Part shown: piece after piece, positions 1-11,800 of the stretch | Layout of the letters: each line of letters opens with the position of its first letter | Numbering within the stretch: the stretch's first letter is position 1 | Origin: Echinarachnius parma | Taxonomy: Eukaryota; Echinodermata; Echinoidea; Clypeasteroida; Echinarachniidae | Assembly (NCBI GenBank): GCA_037951105.1 | Contig: JBAMJV010003019.1 | Span: 110,001 to 174,000 of the forward strand | DNA: 64,000 nucleotides | Direction: 5' to 3' | The notes under the pieces: generated by a model | Told to the model about the DNA's origin: nothing | What the model saw: only the letters and a program-made list of their open reading frames with translations | The model's database searches: none | Made by a program: the position numbers and the translations under genes

Positions 1-216
1 CATTTATACAAAATCAAAATAAATAATAATAATAGTAATAATAATAAATCAATCAATCAATATATACAGTACATGTATATATATTATGTTATATATATAT
101 ATATATATATATATTGTTTTGTTTAAACGTGCGCTTATATTGAAATGAAGAACGATGTGTCAGTTTGCAAAACATATTTTAATCAATGATTTATGAATTA
201 CATTAAATTCATTTAC

Positions 217-597
217 CTGATAGTGAGCTGTTGGAATGTATCGGTCCGGTGTCATCATCATCGTGTACAGCGATTCCTGGTTCGTCCGTCGATGTCATCG
301 CAGCTGTCGAGGAGGTAGAAGTTTCATTGGTCGACGACGATTCGGTTGGGTCGACGGAGATCGTGCTCGTCGAGACATCATCGTACTCCGATGTCATCGA
401 AGTTGTCGCTGATGTCGTATGTGGTGTCATAATTCCCGTAGTCGACGCCAGAACGGCCCCGGAGCTAGTTTCGATGTGGTCTTGTTTCACTGTTGATCTG
501 ATGGGCAACGATTCGGTCGATGATAGGCTTGTCGACTTGCCTTTGTCGTCGACGTATCTTGTCGTGGTGTGGATCATGGTGTTCATGTCCAAGCGAC
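217..597 (-). CDS. Ser/Thr-rich (mucin-like) internal exon, gene not identified
   Basis: An open reading frame rich in Ser, Thr and acidic residues runs between a good acceptor (ATATGTAG at 605-598) and a good donor (CAG|GTAAAT, GT at 216-215). The exon is 381 bp, a multiple of three, and both borders are phase 1, so it is a symmetrical 1-1 module of the kind used in extracellular proteins. The encoded ~127 residues include STS, TTS and SST clusters, several TS and DDDD runs and no hydrophobic segment. It would suit an O-glycosylated stalk or linker. No partner exon can be tied to it with a matching phase, so the gene is unknown. Low-complexity sequence could produce such a frame by chance, but the splice borders and phase symmetry argue for a real exon. 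Confidence 0.45.
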
Positions 598-1100
598 CTA
601 CATATGGGAGATAATGTTTTAGCTACATATATATGTTGTATAGTAGAAAGCTTTGCTATCTTTCTTGAGGAAATAAGTATACATTGCTGTAACAGGTTAT
701 ATGGGCTTGAATGGTGACATTTAGAATAGTATAAGATAATTGATACACCAAAACAAGACTGTGTCATTTTAGTATTGTACATATGTTGTAAGATGTTCCA
801 TCGTGTAAGAATATAACCAAAACATAACGCATCAAAACGCTTTACGGTTTAGCTACATTTGTGTTGAATAGATACTAATTGAGACACCAAAACTAGCGTG
901 TAAATATTATTAGTGTCGTACAGACAATTGTTCCATCGTGTAAAAAGATAACCGAAACGTAATACTAGTTACATACAAATGTTCGAGCCTAAAAAGAAGA
1001 GAAAGACTGTCGGAATGTTTTCACTCTATTCTTTACCATGTTTATAAAATATAATAATTGTCATAAAGTCGGTTATTTCTGACTAAGTCGTATCATGCCT
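598..1100. repeat. No gene; diverged direct repeat of about 165 bp
   Basis: The phrases 'gacaccaaaac', a 'gtgtaa(a)tatt' stretch and 'gttccatcgtgtaa' recur in the same order around 745-815 and 878-955, so the block looks like two diverged direct copies. Nothing coding was seen. Confidence 0.4.
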
Positions 1101-1102
1101 AC

Positions 1103-1221
1103 CTTGAACTCGGCACATTGATGCAGATTTCCAGCGGCTCTCCAGGGTGCGGCTTCCACGTCCGCACTGGGGAGCCGACTTCATCAGGAAGGAGGGGGAG
1201 GACAGGCGGGACGCGGTACCA
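1103..1221 (-). CDS. Possible exon remnant, extracellular-type peptide
   Basis: On the minus strand one frame reads WYRVPPVLPLLPDEVG, then SPVRTWKPHPGEPLEI, then CINVPSS, and ends at a donor (TCAAG|GTAGGC, GT at 1102-1101). The peptide looks protein-like (spaced Trp, Pro and a Cys) and base composition is richer in GC than its surroundings. A TAA lies directly before the Trp and no AG falls between them, so an intact exon in this frame is not supported. It may be a decayed exon or chance. The family is not recognised. Confidence 0.2.
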
Positions 1222-1276
1222 TTACCCTGGTGAGGATATTGATGTCTCTTCACCCATCCCGGGCACTCGCTGTACC

Positions 1277-1688
1277 TGAGATGCTCGCACTTTGGTCCAC
1301 CAGATCCCTGGCTTGGAACTATCATCCATCGAGAAAAGAAAAAAGAAGTCTCAAACATATGGCATGTTCATTTGATTTTGACACGCAGGCCAATAAAATT
1401 CGACACGCGGAAGAAAGGTTACGGGTGGAACACGGCCTAGCTCCCGTCCGAAAGGATTTTGCTGTGCCTATAAGCTTCGCCCACCCCGGCTTCGTTGTAA
1501 TCCGAGATGCTCGCATGATCAATGTCCGCAGATCCCTGTGTTGGAAAGCCTTGCGATCAAGAAAAGTCACCAATTGCAAATATAGATTGATTGATTGATT
1601 GATTGATTGACTAATTGATTGATTGATTGATTGATTGATCGATCGATCGATCGATCGAATGAATGAATGATTAATCTCGATTGATTGC

Positions 1689-1773
<85 letters not shown>

Positions 1774-1830
1774 CGATCGATCGATCGATCGAATGAATGA
1801 ATGATTAATCTCGATTGATTGCTTGATTGC

Positions 1831-1883
<53 letters not shown>

Positions 1884-1956
1884 CGTTGTATTGATTGATT
1901 GAGATTGACTGAGTTGCTCGCATCTTGGTCTTCTTATCCCTGGCTTGGAACGTCAA
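1277..1956. repeat. Three copies of a 45-bp phrase plus a (TTGA)n/(GATC)n microsatellite
   Basis: The phrase beginning 'gagatgctcgca' and ending 'gatccctggcttggaa' occurs in diverged form at about 1277-1320, 1503-1545 and 1910-1952. Between the last two copies lies a long GATT/TTGA tetranucleotide tract with GATC interruptions (about 1584-1890). The array has internal duplication: the block 'gatcgaatgaatgaatgattaatctcg' appears twice. Frames across the tetranucleotide tract encode only INQS repeats and are not genes. Confidence 0.7.
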
Positions 1957-2340
1957 ACAACAAAAGAAAATGAAAACACAAAACTATATTTAATGATTTG
2001 ACGCGTAGGACAACGAATTACGACGTCCAGGAAACAAATATTATTTGCTGACTCACTGTTATTAATATTCTGTTACACACATTCGAAAAACCCTCATATT
2101 ATTATTTTTTTTCAGATTAAATCATACATATCTCAATTACAAAGCGGGTATTTCCGATATCAAATCTGAGCAAATTCTACGATTAGCTGGATCAAAACAG
2201 CAAGGTATGAGAGAACAAAATATGCTAGAGTTGAAAGTAAGTTGTTCGATTCAGGCGATGTTACAGTATATGCTAGATCCTTTTAAGATGCTTTAATGTG
2301 TTACTAGAACCATAAAACAATTATTAATTGAAGTATTTAC
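1957..2340. other. No gene seen
   Basis: AT-rich sequence without a supported frame. It would be intron if the exon at 2341-2523 is real. Confidence 0.4.
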
Positions 2341-2523
2341 CAGCCTGTAACACACTGAATAGGCAGACGGTTAAAGGAACCCATTCCACCAGTTCGACCA
2401 TTCTGATTTCTGAAGATGAACGGCTGTTTTGCAATCGACTTCCAAATGAATCCACAAGAATTAAAAGGAAAGTGAACGCCAGGTTGGCTAATTCTTAAAT
2501 GACAATGTTTCCTTGCGAACAAG
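2341..2523 (-). CDS. Candidate internal exon, family not recognised
   Basis: A 183-bp frame lies between an acceptor (CTTTCACCAG at 2533-2524) and a donor (CTG|GTAAATAC, GT at 2340-2339). Both borders are phase 2, so the exon is symmetrical. The peptide starts LFARKHCHLRISQPGVHF, continues PFNSCGFIWKSIAK, and ends NQNGRTGGMGSFNRLP then IQCVTG. Three Cys, conserved-looking Trp and Gly positions and good splice sites suggest a real extracellular domain fragment. No family could be assigned. It is on the same strand as the Ser/Thr-rich exon nearer the window start, but the phases (2 here, 1 there) rule out direct joining. Confidence 0.45.
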
Positions 2524-3687
2524 CTGGTGAAAGCTTCAATCAGTTGCGTAGTCAGGAATTATGGGGGGGTGTAGGGTTCCAACTCGGGAGCGCGAATGCA
2601 CGAGCCGCTTCGGGTAGGGTCCAGGTATATTATATAGGGGGCGGAACCTCCGGACGCTTTTTTTATTTTTAGCTATTAAAATCCCCAAAATCAAAATTAC
2701 CGACTAACAAGCAAGCAACAAGCAAAACAAAAAAATGGGCCTGTGAGCTTGATTGGGAGGGGGGGGGGGGGGGGGCTCGGGCCAAGGAGATGCGCCCCCG
2801 CCCCCCCCCCCCCCCCCCCTCTCGCTTCGCCACTGGCTTCAATTCCTTGTCGTTTCAGGGCAACAAATAAAGCAACTTACAACAATATCGATTGTGAGGC
2901 ACTGTGAAGGCGGTTATTTATTGTGTAAGTGGTAAACATGGTAAAGGAAAATATTCTCAAAAACGTACAGTTACCATAGTTACCGAGAGTACGATCATAG
3001 ATAATATATGGGCAGATATGCAGTACTAGCTTATATAAATTTCTGTATACGTGGGGTTTACTCGTTTCGGGGATGTACGGAGGATGGGGTATGCAATTTC
3101 TCCCAGGTCCGCATTACTCTTGATATTTTTTTAAAAAGATAACTATGAATGCCCATTTATTTCGAGGGCAACTGCCCCATATGTGCCCTCCATAGCTTCG
3201 CCACTTGATACGCGAAAGTCATTAACACACACCATGCCGGTGATGCCAAATTCGCAACTTACTATACATGCTATACACACGCCAATGAATCTATAAACTG
3301 TCATCCTTCTTAAGGGTTAATGTACAAAGCTGGAGTGAGATGATCGTGATCGTAAAGTAACGATCATCTTACTTCAGTGTCACGCAAGGCGCACTTCAAA
3401 ATAAAGAAAAACGTGTCATAACATTATCATTCATAGTAGGCCAATGGATTCGATATTTCCACAATTTAATTGAAAATTTGAAACAAGGGAAATGGCACGC
3501 ACTGCTTTCCATAGGCGTGCTTGCTGTTTAAGCAGAAAACCGTAAATATTCAATGCATCTAATTTCGCTTCAATCAATTACTGGTTTGGGGTTATTTTTA
3601 AAGAATAATTCTCACACGACGAACACGTACAGCGTACAGCCCGGTCGCTCTGCGGTATATCTGAACGAGTGCATGGGATGTGTGCAC
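2524..3687. other. No gene; homopolymer G and C tracts
   Basis: Contains poly-G (about 2757-2776) and poly-C (about 2796-2819) runs with T- and A-rich stretches around them. The Gly/Pro frame here is an artefact of those runs. The rest (2840-3687) holds no supported feature. Confidence 0.5.
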
Positions 3688-3803
3688 GGGCGTAGACATG
3701 TCATTGATACCCATTCAACTGGGGGATGATCTATTCATTCAACCCCCCCCCCCCCCCCCCCCCCCCAGTTGAATAGGTATTACGTAAGTCCCTACGCCCG
3801 TGG
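3688..3803. mobile_element. Short foldback element with poly-C core
   Basis: The ends read 'cacgggcgtagacatg' and 'gtccctacgcccgtg', an inverted pair, with 'cccattcaactgggg' and 'ccccagttgaataggt' inside and a poly-C run at the centre. A second copy in the other orientation is at 45208-45327, so it is a dispersed element. Confidence 0.6.
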
Positions 3804-3839
3804 ATGTGTGCATTGTTCCTGCGAGGCTAGGCATGCCAA

Positions 3840-4375
3840 AATTCCACTCTTCTGAAGGAGTGGTACGGGTTTCACTCTTCCCTAAAATGAAATAGTAATC
3901 ACTCAAATTTTCAATCAAAAAAGCTTTCCCCTCGTTTAACTTCTTGATAGGGTTGAATTCCACTCTTTTCGGAATGAAGCAGAGACCACTCCTTTGTTCA
4001 ACTCACAAAAAACTTTAACCCCTTGGGGAAGTTTAAGTTCACTCTTTTCCGAGTGAAATAATGGCCACATTTTATTTGTTTTTACTTGGAAAGAGAGTGG
4101 AGTTTCACTCTGTTTGGAGTGCCTTTTGCATTTTTACGTTTTAATGATTCATTCACTTTGAGAGGGTTGAATTCCACTCTTTTCGGAATGAAGCAGAGAC
4201 CACTCCCTTGTTCAACTCATGAAAGAGTTGTTCAACGTTTAACTCCTTAGAGTTCAATCTTTTAGAGTGTTTTTTGTTTACAATAACTCTGTTTTCATTC
4301 GTTTCCGAGTGGAAATGGCCACTCATATTGTTTTCACTCGGAAAGAGAGTGGAATTCACGCTGCTTGGAGTGTTT
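3840..4375. repeat. Tandem repeat of about 214 bp, two copies
   Basis: The block beginning 'gggttgaattccactctttt' and followed by 'cggaatgaagcagagacc' occurs at about 3949 and again at about 4163. Internal phrases such as 'cactcggaaagagagtgg' and 'gagtggaaatggccactc' are themselves small palindromes. The frame reading through it is not gene-like. Confidence 0.65.
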
Positions 4376-5173
4376 TTTGTTGTTGCTTTTTTACGTGTAA
4401 ATGATTTATTACTTTGTCAAATTTAATCATTGTCACACTTCTTTTGTACCTTGTTGTTGTAACAGAAAAATGTCTCCCTAATTATAGATATTTCCGATTT
4501 AATTGAATATCGCTCAAGAAAGTTTTTCGACTGTAGTCAAATAAATGGGCAGAATTGGTGATCAAATCTGACATGTTCACTTTTTTCACTATAGGTAAGC
4601 AGTTGTGTTTTTCTATGCATTTTCAAATATCATTCAGTATAAGGATTTTACGATGATATTGATGTATGATTCAAGTCTCAAATATGCATTTGGAAAAATG
4701 TTATGAAGTTAATGGATCACTTTAAGGTAAGTACTACGTACCATACTATATATGAATACAGAACATACATTATGTATCGGCATAGCCCCCACCCACCCCC
4801 CTCCCCCTCCCCCCTCACCCCCAAAAGACTCATTTTGTCATCGTTTTTGTATTTACCTCGACCGCTCCCTCGTGGCTCCCTACCCCTGTTGATCCGGCTA
4901 TACGCCTCTTATCTACGTAAAGTAAATCTATCTGGACGATATCCCATAATAGTTACATAAGGTGTAGCTGCTCCGAGGGATGCGCACCATGCCTACATAT
5001 CAATAACTATTCCCACACATGAATTATAATCACAATACAATAATATTTTGTTATTTTAACAGCGAAGCCTTCGTCAATCGACGATCGCTGTCGCACCATT
5101 ATCACTACACCGCTCATGCAGCAAATACAAGACTGCAAATGAATTCAGCACACGAAGCGCACCGACAGTCCTC
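4376..5173. other. No gene; fragment of a dispersed repeat
   Basis: The stretch 4545-4735 resembles 24487-24670: both share 'attcaagtctcaaatat'-type phrases and end in 'aatggatcact'. Otherwise nothing is supported. Confidence 0.35.
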
Positions 5174-5500
5174 ACTTGTTTCGAACCCGGGACCTCACGG
5201 ATTAGAAGACGCATGATTCGACTACTATTGCACATCGTTTTCAAATTGCACCGGTCATGCAGCAAACAACCGTTTTCACTAAGCGCTTACCCTTCACTGG
5301 TTTCGAGATCAGGACCTAGATCAGGAGACGCGCACTCGACCGCTCTTGGCATATCGTTTCCACTTACACCGGTCAGCGTCAGCGAACAGTAATCAATCCG
5401 GCCCAATATTATATACTGATGTGCAACATTTCCACCGGTTTCGAACTCGGGACCTCATAATTGAGAGATGCGTTCTCGACCACTATTGCCACATCGTTTC
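5174..5500 (-). repeat. Three tandem degenerate tRNA-like (SINE-type) units
   Basis: Three units of about 120-135 bp each carry, on the minus strand, the layout of a tRNA: a D-arm-like segment, an anticodon-arm region and a T-arm phrase seen on the plus strand as 'tttcgaacccgggacctc'. Copies start near 5174, 5295 and 5431 and share 'gcatgattcgactactattg'-type and 'cacatcgtttcca'-type tails. Stems are broken, so none is a working tRNA; a tRNA-derived SINE head duplicated in tandem is the likely origin. Confidence 0.5.
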
Positions 5501-5846
5501 CACATTACTCTTTCTCATCATTCATGTGCAATTTGCTAGGCTGGTTTGACATTCTGAAGCCAAATAGACTAGTACGACAATCAGCAAGAGTCACTATTAC
5601 GTAATCCGATTGAAACTTTACAAAGGAGACTATAGTCTTAACAATATCACTACTATTTTAAGTGTTATACTTCTTGCTATGTACAGGCTTTTATTTTAGT
5701 TACACAGCCCGGGACACAACCTTGACATTCGGTGATTTTTGCCGGTTCTGAAGCTCCATAAACCCAGAACAAGATAGATACACACATATTATGAGTCTTT
5801 ATCACCTACCTTCAATTTCGAAATTCTGCTTCAAGACAAACGCAAG

Positions 5847-8800
5847 ATGTATCTCAAGCTTCGCCATTTGTTGAGGATATCTTATATCTTCGTTCTTGCC
5901 TCGAATAGCTTGGGACAGGCACATGCGGACGATGGTTCTGTTGTAATTTCAGGTTAGTTCCGTATTCCTGTTTACAATTGGATAGTGACTGAATCACTGA
6001 ATCACACATTTATCAGTACAATTATGTGATTGATTAAAGGGATAGTTCTGGTAAAGAGAGTACAGTTTTGGTCAAACTGAATTTTAGTATCCAAAACCTG
6101 CACCATTACATTGCAAACTAATAGTTATAACTCCACCATGCTCGAAAGGAATACAAAATTACAAATGACTAAGTAAAAAGCCTGTTATCATTAAAAAAAA
6201 GAGCCGTTAAAACTTAAAGGTAGTTCAGATTCGTCAAATGAGATGCGCGGCGCCATCTTGCATACGCGTTGCGCACGGTGCGTAATGCACCTTAGCTCAG
6301 TGTCATGCGGTGCGCGCAAACTAGCCCAGTTCAAAATGGCGACCCGCTATGTAGCATCCCCACGCTTGATGCCCTTTAAGAGGGCGCTCTCTAAACACTT
6401 ATCGGTTTCAACCATTTTCAAATAACATATTGTGCATGTGGTGATTTGTTGAAATAGTGATTAGTTAGAAAAACCTCTTTTGTAAAATTTTTAATAGAGG
6501 AAGCATTTTTTAAATTTTTTTAACGGCTGGTTCAAAATTATCGAATAAATGTGGGGCCCCACAAATATTACAAATGGTTATGTTTTTGGATATTTCAGCC
6601 ATTTCTGAACCGATTTTGATCAAATAAAGTTTATTCTGTAATTAAAATTGTATGCTCTTTCGAATTTGACACTCAGTTTTTCATTATCTCACAAACAAAC
6701 AAATGTGTAGCGCCCTCTATACCAAAACTCAACTATCCCTTTAAATTGTAATTGTTATCTATATCAGTTATTTGGAATAATCATCCCCATCGGTACCTCA
6801 TATTCACTTCTTATACCAGATCTAATAATTCAATGTTTGTTTTGATTTGTATGTAATATAATATTCAATCATTGAAATACAAGCGTATATGTACGGCAAT
6901 ACTAATTATTGCAGATGATAATACAAACACATAGATAATGATATTCATTTACATGATCATTTAAAGGATTAGTACAGTTTTGGTAAGGCTGAGCTTTAGT
7001 AACCAAAACCTGCACAATAGCATTACAAACCAATATCTATAACTCCACCATGCTCGAAAGGTATAGAAAATTACAAACGACTAAATAAAAGCCTGTTATC
7101 ATTCAAAAAGAGGCATTTAAACACAAGATCGGATGCTCTATATAAAAAAAACACATTAGTTTCAACAATGTTTTATTCAAAATTATGCATGTGATGTTTT
7201 GTTGAAATAATGATTAAAGGTGCACCTGTAAAGTGTCAGATATTGCCCAAAATGACATTTGAGACTTCAATCCTTTACCCAAATCATTGTAAGATATATA
7301 TGTCCGAATGATGTGTGAAAGTTTCATTGAAAAAAAACACTGCTTTCCTGCTTTAAAAAGCAAACATTTGCGTCAGCTTTTACAACGAATTACTGTATGA
7401 CGCTTACGAGGTTTATGACCATTCATTAACGCTCTTGAGCTGAATGATTATCAATGATAGATATCGTCATACTAAAGGGGCATTTGAAGAAAATCTAATC
7501 CTATTTTTTCTTCTCTTACCATAAGCCAAACAACACGGTAGAAGACAAATGTGGAAGCTCAAATTAATTTGTGTGGAGTTAGACACTTTACAGGTGCACC
7601 TTTAAATAGAGAGATCATGAACAACTATTTAAAAACCTCTTTTGAAAATTTGTGAAAAAGTGTAAGCATTTTTTGTTTTTCTTCAAATCATCGAATAAAT
7701 CTGGGCCCCATTCTGTCATTAAAATCGTAGGCTCTTTCAAATCGTACAATTATTTCGTGCAGCGCCCTCTATACCAAAACTGAACTACCCCTTTAAATGT
7801 GCTATACAGCTTATTGGTAAAGACGCTGCAATGTTGTCTTGATTTAATATGATTTAATAATGAGCTTTACATTATTGTATGTTATCATGATTGTACTAAT
7901 ACATGATGATGTTTGTGAATTTGATTCGTTTGTCATTACATACGTTTCCTATCCCTACATCAGGCTGGGAAAGTGGCTACGAAATAATTATTTCTCTTCA
8001 ACTGGAGTTGGATCGCTTTTACGTTTTCACTTTAATACCTAGAACGTTGAAACATAATGCTTCTTTATGTACATGTACTTTTCAAATAAAAATCAATAGA
8101 GACATTCGATAACCTTCACTCATCATGCTCATAAAGTTGAACAAAGGGTACCATTAAATGTGAAATATCACCATGGATACTTGCACATGGCCAATGCACA
8201 TCTTCAATGTATTGTCATCCCGTTCTCAATGATTTAATTGAATTCTATTGAACAGAGTAACCAACAATTTCTCCTCATGCCAAACTCACACAGTGGGGAA
8301 TATGGTGGGAAATCAAGGGCTTACGAATGCAATTCGCCACCAATTCGCAATGATCGCAAGGTGATCGCCAGACATTCGTAGATGCGGTCGTGCATGGGGG
8401 GGGGGGGGGGGGGGGTGCGAATTTTATAAGTTTGCCTTGGCTAGGAATTCGCCAGGCATAGCATATTCTCATCGTTTTCACAACATTGTACAGTGATCAT
8501 AATACATTTGTAAAGGAGTGGTCACATTGGACACGACTCCCCACGACTAGACCCACGAATGCAGTACGCATTGGTACAAATCAATGGCAAGCCGTTTGTA
8601 ACATTTATTCCTATTTCTTGATATCAAGAATTCAATTCTTGATAGAGCTCATTACCAAAAGGCGCTAAATCCACTTTCCATAAAAAAATTAGTTAACGAT
8701 ATATCTACATGTAATGTATAATCTACGTAGCTATCTAGGAATCCACATTTTACGACAAATAACTCACTCAAAATCAAAATATAGAAAGTTCAATTTTCAT

Positions 8801-11800
8801 ATTCCCATAGGCACGTGTACAAGTGGGACAAAGAAACCTGTTTTCCTCGGAAGATGAAAAAGTGGATTTAGCGCCTTTTGGTTGAAAGCTCTTCATATCA
8901 AGAAATCGAATTCAATTCAATTCAATTAACATTTATTCGGCATCATAAAATATAATACATATACAATAATGATGAGTCATACAATTATACATGTACATAC
9001 ATATACCGGGGTAGCTATAAAGTAGAAACTTGTATATCAGCAGCCCCTTAATTAAGCTTAAAACTAAAACAATAACAACTAAAAACTAAAAACTAAAACA
9101 ATACTTTGAATAACTTACATTCTAACTTCAACAGCTATTCTATAGCTAAAAGTGTCTATCTAGATACACTTAAAAAGAACATCATTTTAATTAATATATA
9201 ATTCTTATTTTTACAAGAATGCTAATTTTGTGAATTCAATAAGTCTCGAGTATCGCTTGTTTATGTCTTTTTTTTAAAAGGTTGTAGCTCTTTTCACCCT
9301 TTAATACATCATTTAGTGTGTTCCAAATTACAGGTCCCTGAAATCTAATGATTTATGTTGCATAAAAGAAGAACGGAATCTTGGTAAGTAAAAATTATCT
9401 CTATTCCGGGTATTCAATAAATGTACATCAGAATTTAAACAAAAGTGATCATTAAAGATGGGTGGTAACATAGCATGCTTAAACTTATACATAAATAACG
9501 AGGTATTGTGGGAAATAACATCTGGCAGTTTGAGTGATTTTAGAGATTTAAACAAATGAGAGGTATGCGCCCTGTATTGTGCGTTACAGCATAACCGTAT
9601 GGCACGTTTCTGTAATATAAATAATGGCTTCAAAAATTTGTCAAATGTTCTTCCCCATACTAAGTTACAATATGATAGATATGGATATATAATTGCATTA
9701 TACAAAGTAACCAATGACTTCTGCGGTAGGACACTTCGTAATTTACCCATGACACCAATATTAGAACTGACCCTTTTAGAGATTGACTCAATGTGTTTTT
9801 CCCATGTCAATTTATTATCAATAGTGACTCCAAGAAATTTCGCATTTAGAACTTGTTCAACATCAATTTCATCTAGTTTCAAATTAACATCATAAAGTAT
9901 GTTTTTACATCTGTCCTTAAAATTAAAAATCATGAATTTTGTTTTGGATTGATTGACTCGTAACTTATTCGCATAAAACCATTTAAAAACTTTGTCCAAT
10001 TCTTGATTTACTTGATACATCAATTCATCAATATCAGTATGTGAAAGAAATACATTAGCGTCATCGGCGTATAAAATAAAATGTAACATTTTAGAAGACT
10101 TAACAATATCGTTTATGAATAATAGGAAAAGTAACGGACCCAGAATGTTTCCCTGTGGAACCCCTTGCTCTATCTGCATTATATCAGAATGTACCCCATT
10201 ATACTCAACGAACTGCCTTATATTTAACAAATAACTTTTGAACCAGTTTAGCGGGGTACCCCTAATTCCATAGAAATTCAATTTGCGTAATAAAATCTGG
10301 TGGTCTAAACAATCAAAAGCTTTACTAAGATCAATATACACACCCACGGCAATCTCTTTACATTCAAAAAATGTATAAAGCAATTCAGATGTATAGAGTA
10401 AGGCTGATTCGGTTGAATAATTTGGTATCAAGAATTCTTGATATCAAGAAATGCATTCTTGATATCAAGAAATGCATTCTTGATATCAAGAAATACTTTT
10501 CTGTATTGGTAATACTTGATATCAAGAAATACACTGATATCAATAATTCAATTATTGATATCAAGAAATAGGAATAAATGTTAAAACGGCTTGCCATAGA
10601 TTTGTACCAATGCGTACTGCATTCGTGGGTCTAGTCGTGGGGAGTCGTGTCCAATGTGACCACTCCTTAAGATTCGCAAGGGCATTCCCAAGCATTGGTA
10701 AAACATTCGCAAATGATTTGCAAGATATTCGGCAAGTTGATTGTATAAAGTAAAGCCCACTTTTTCAGCATTTCTCCAGGCCAGTCATTTAATTTTTGGC
10801 GAATTGCCACGAAAGTCAAATGTTCATATTTGCAAGGATATTCGCCATTGTGTGAGAGCAGCATTAGTTTCATCGAATGCACATATGTAGATGTCCGCTG
10901 TCGTTTTCCCTTAATTGATTTTTCATTCTGTCTTTGAAATCGTACTGATGGGTATCTTTGTCGGGGGGGGGGGGGGGGGTGTTCAATTTAAATGTGAAAT
11001 ATAAGTAGCCTTCCCTAATGGCCTGGTATAGTAATGATTACGGTATGGAAATATCTTGTGATTTGGTATGAAAGCATTGTGTGTAACGCTAGAGTTCACT
11101 TTTATTTTCTCTCTTTTATACGTTTTGCCAAAAACATCTTTGCCAAAACATAATCCAGTTGACATGACATTATCGCCAATTATTCTGCCACTCTCATGTG
11201 TCAAATACATTTATGTTAACTAGTAACTTGCATTAATTCTTTATTCCGTCTTTTAACTAAAACAAAATAATGGCTGTCCATTTTGGGTCACTTATATGCC
11301 TGGATGATGTTTGTTGTTCTCCGTTGATTATCTTCCTGATGCAGTTTCTGACCGAAAGGTGTATTGATAAATTATATTACAAATTGTTTGCCAGATGTTA
11401 AATGGTCACATATTTATAAATAATTATGTCACGTGGTTCGTTTTCACTTGAAAATGTTTTCTAACTGAAATTGGCGAAGGGAAAGGAAAACTGATGGGCT
11501 CGAAAGAGGGTATGCTAATTGTTGGGGGAGCAACTTGTAAATGTCCTTATTTTCTAAAGTTTCACATTGTATACGGTTATACGGGCGCCTTTAACCCGAA
11601 TCGTCAGATCGTGGTGTTAATGACTCAGCCTTATATTAGCATAAATCGACTGAAATACTAATATGAAATCAGATCTTCTTTTTTTTCTTTCTACTGTGCA
11701 AACAAAATGAAGGGACAAAAATAAACAATTCCGAATTTGGGGGTTACGGTAAAGAATCTTGAAAAGGCGAATTCTTCTTATTTGATTTTGGTTTGGTGTC

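Noticed and set aside
9599-9895. Plus-strand frame over the reverse transcriptase
   Set aside because: Shadow of the minus-strand RT frame, which carries the catalytic motifs.
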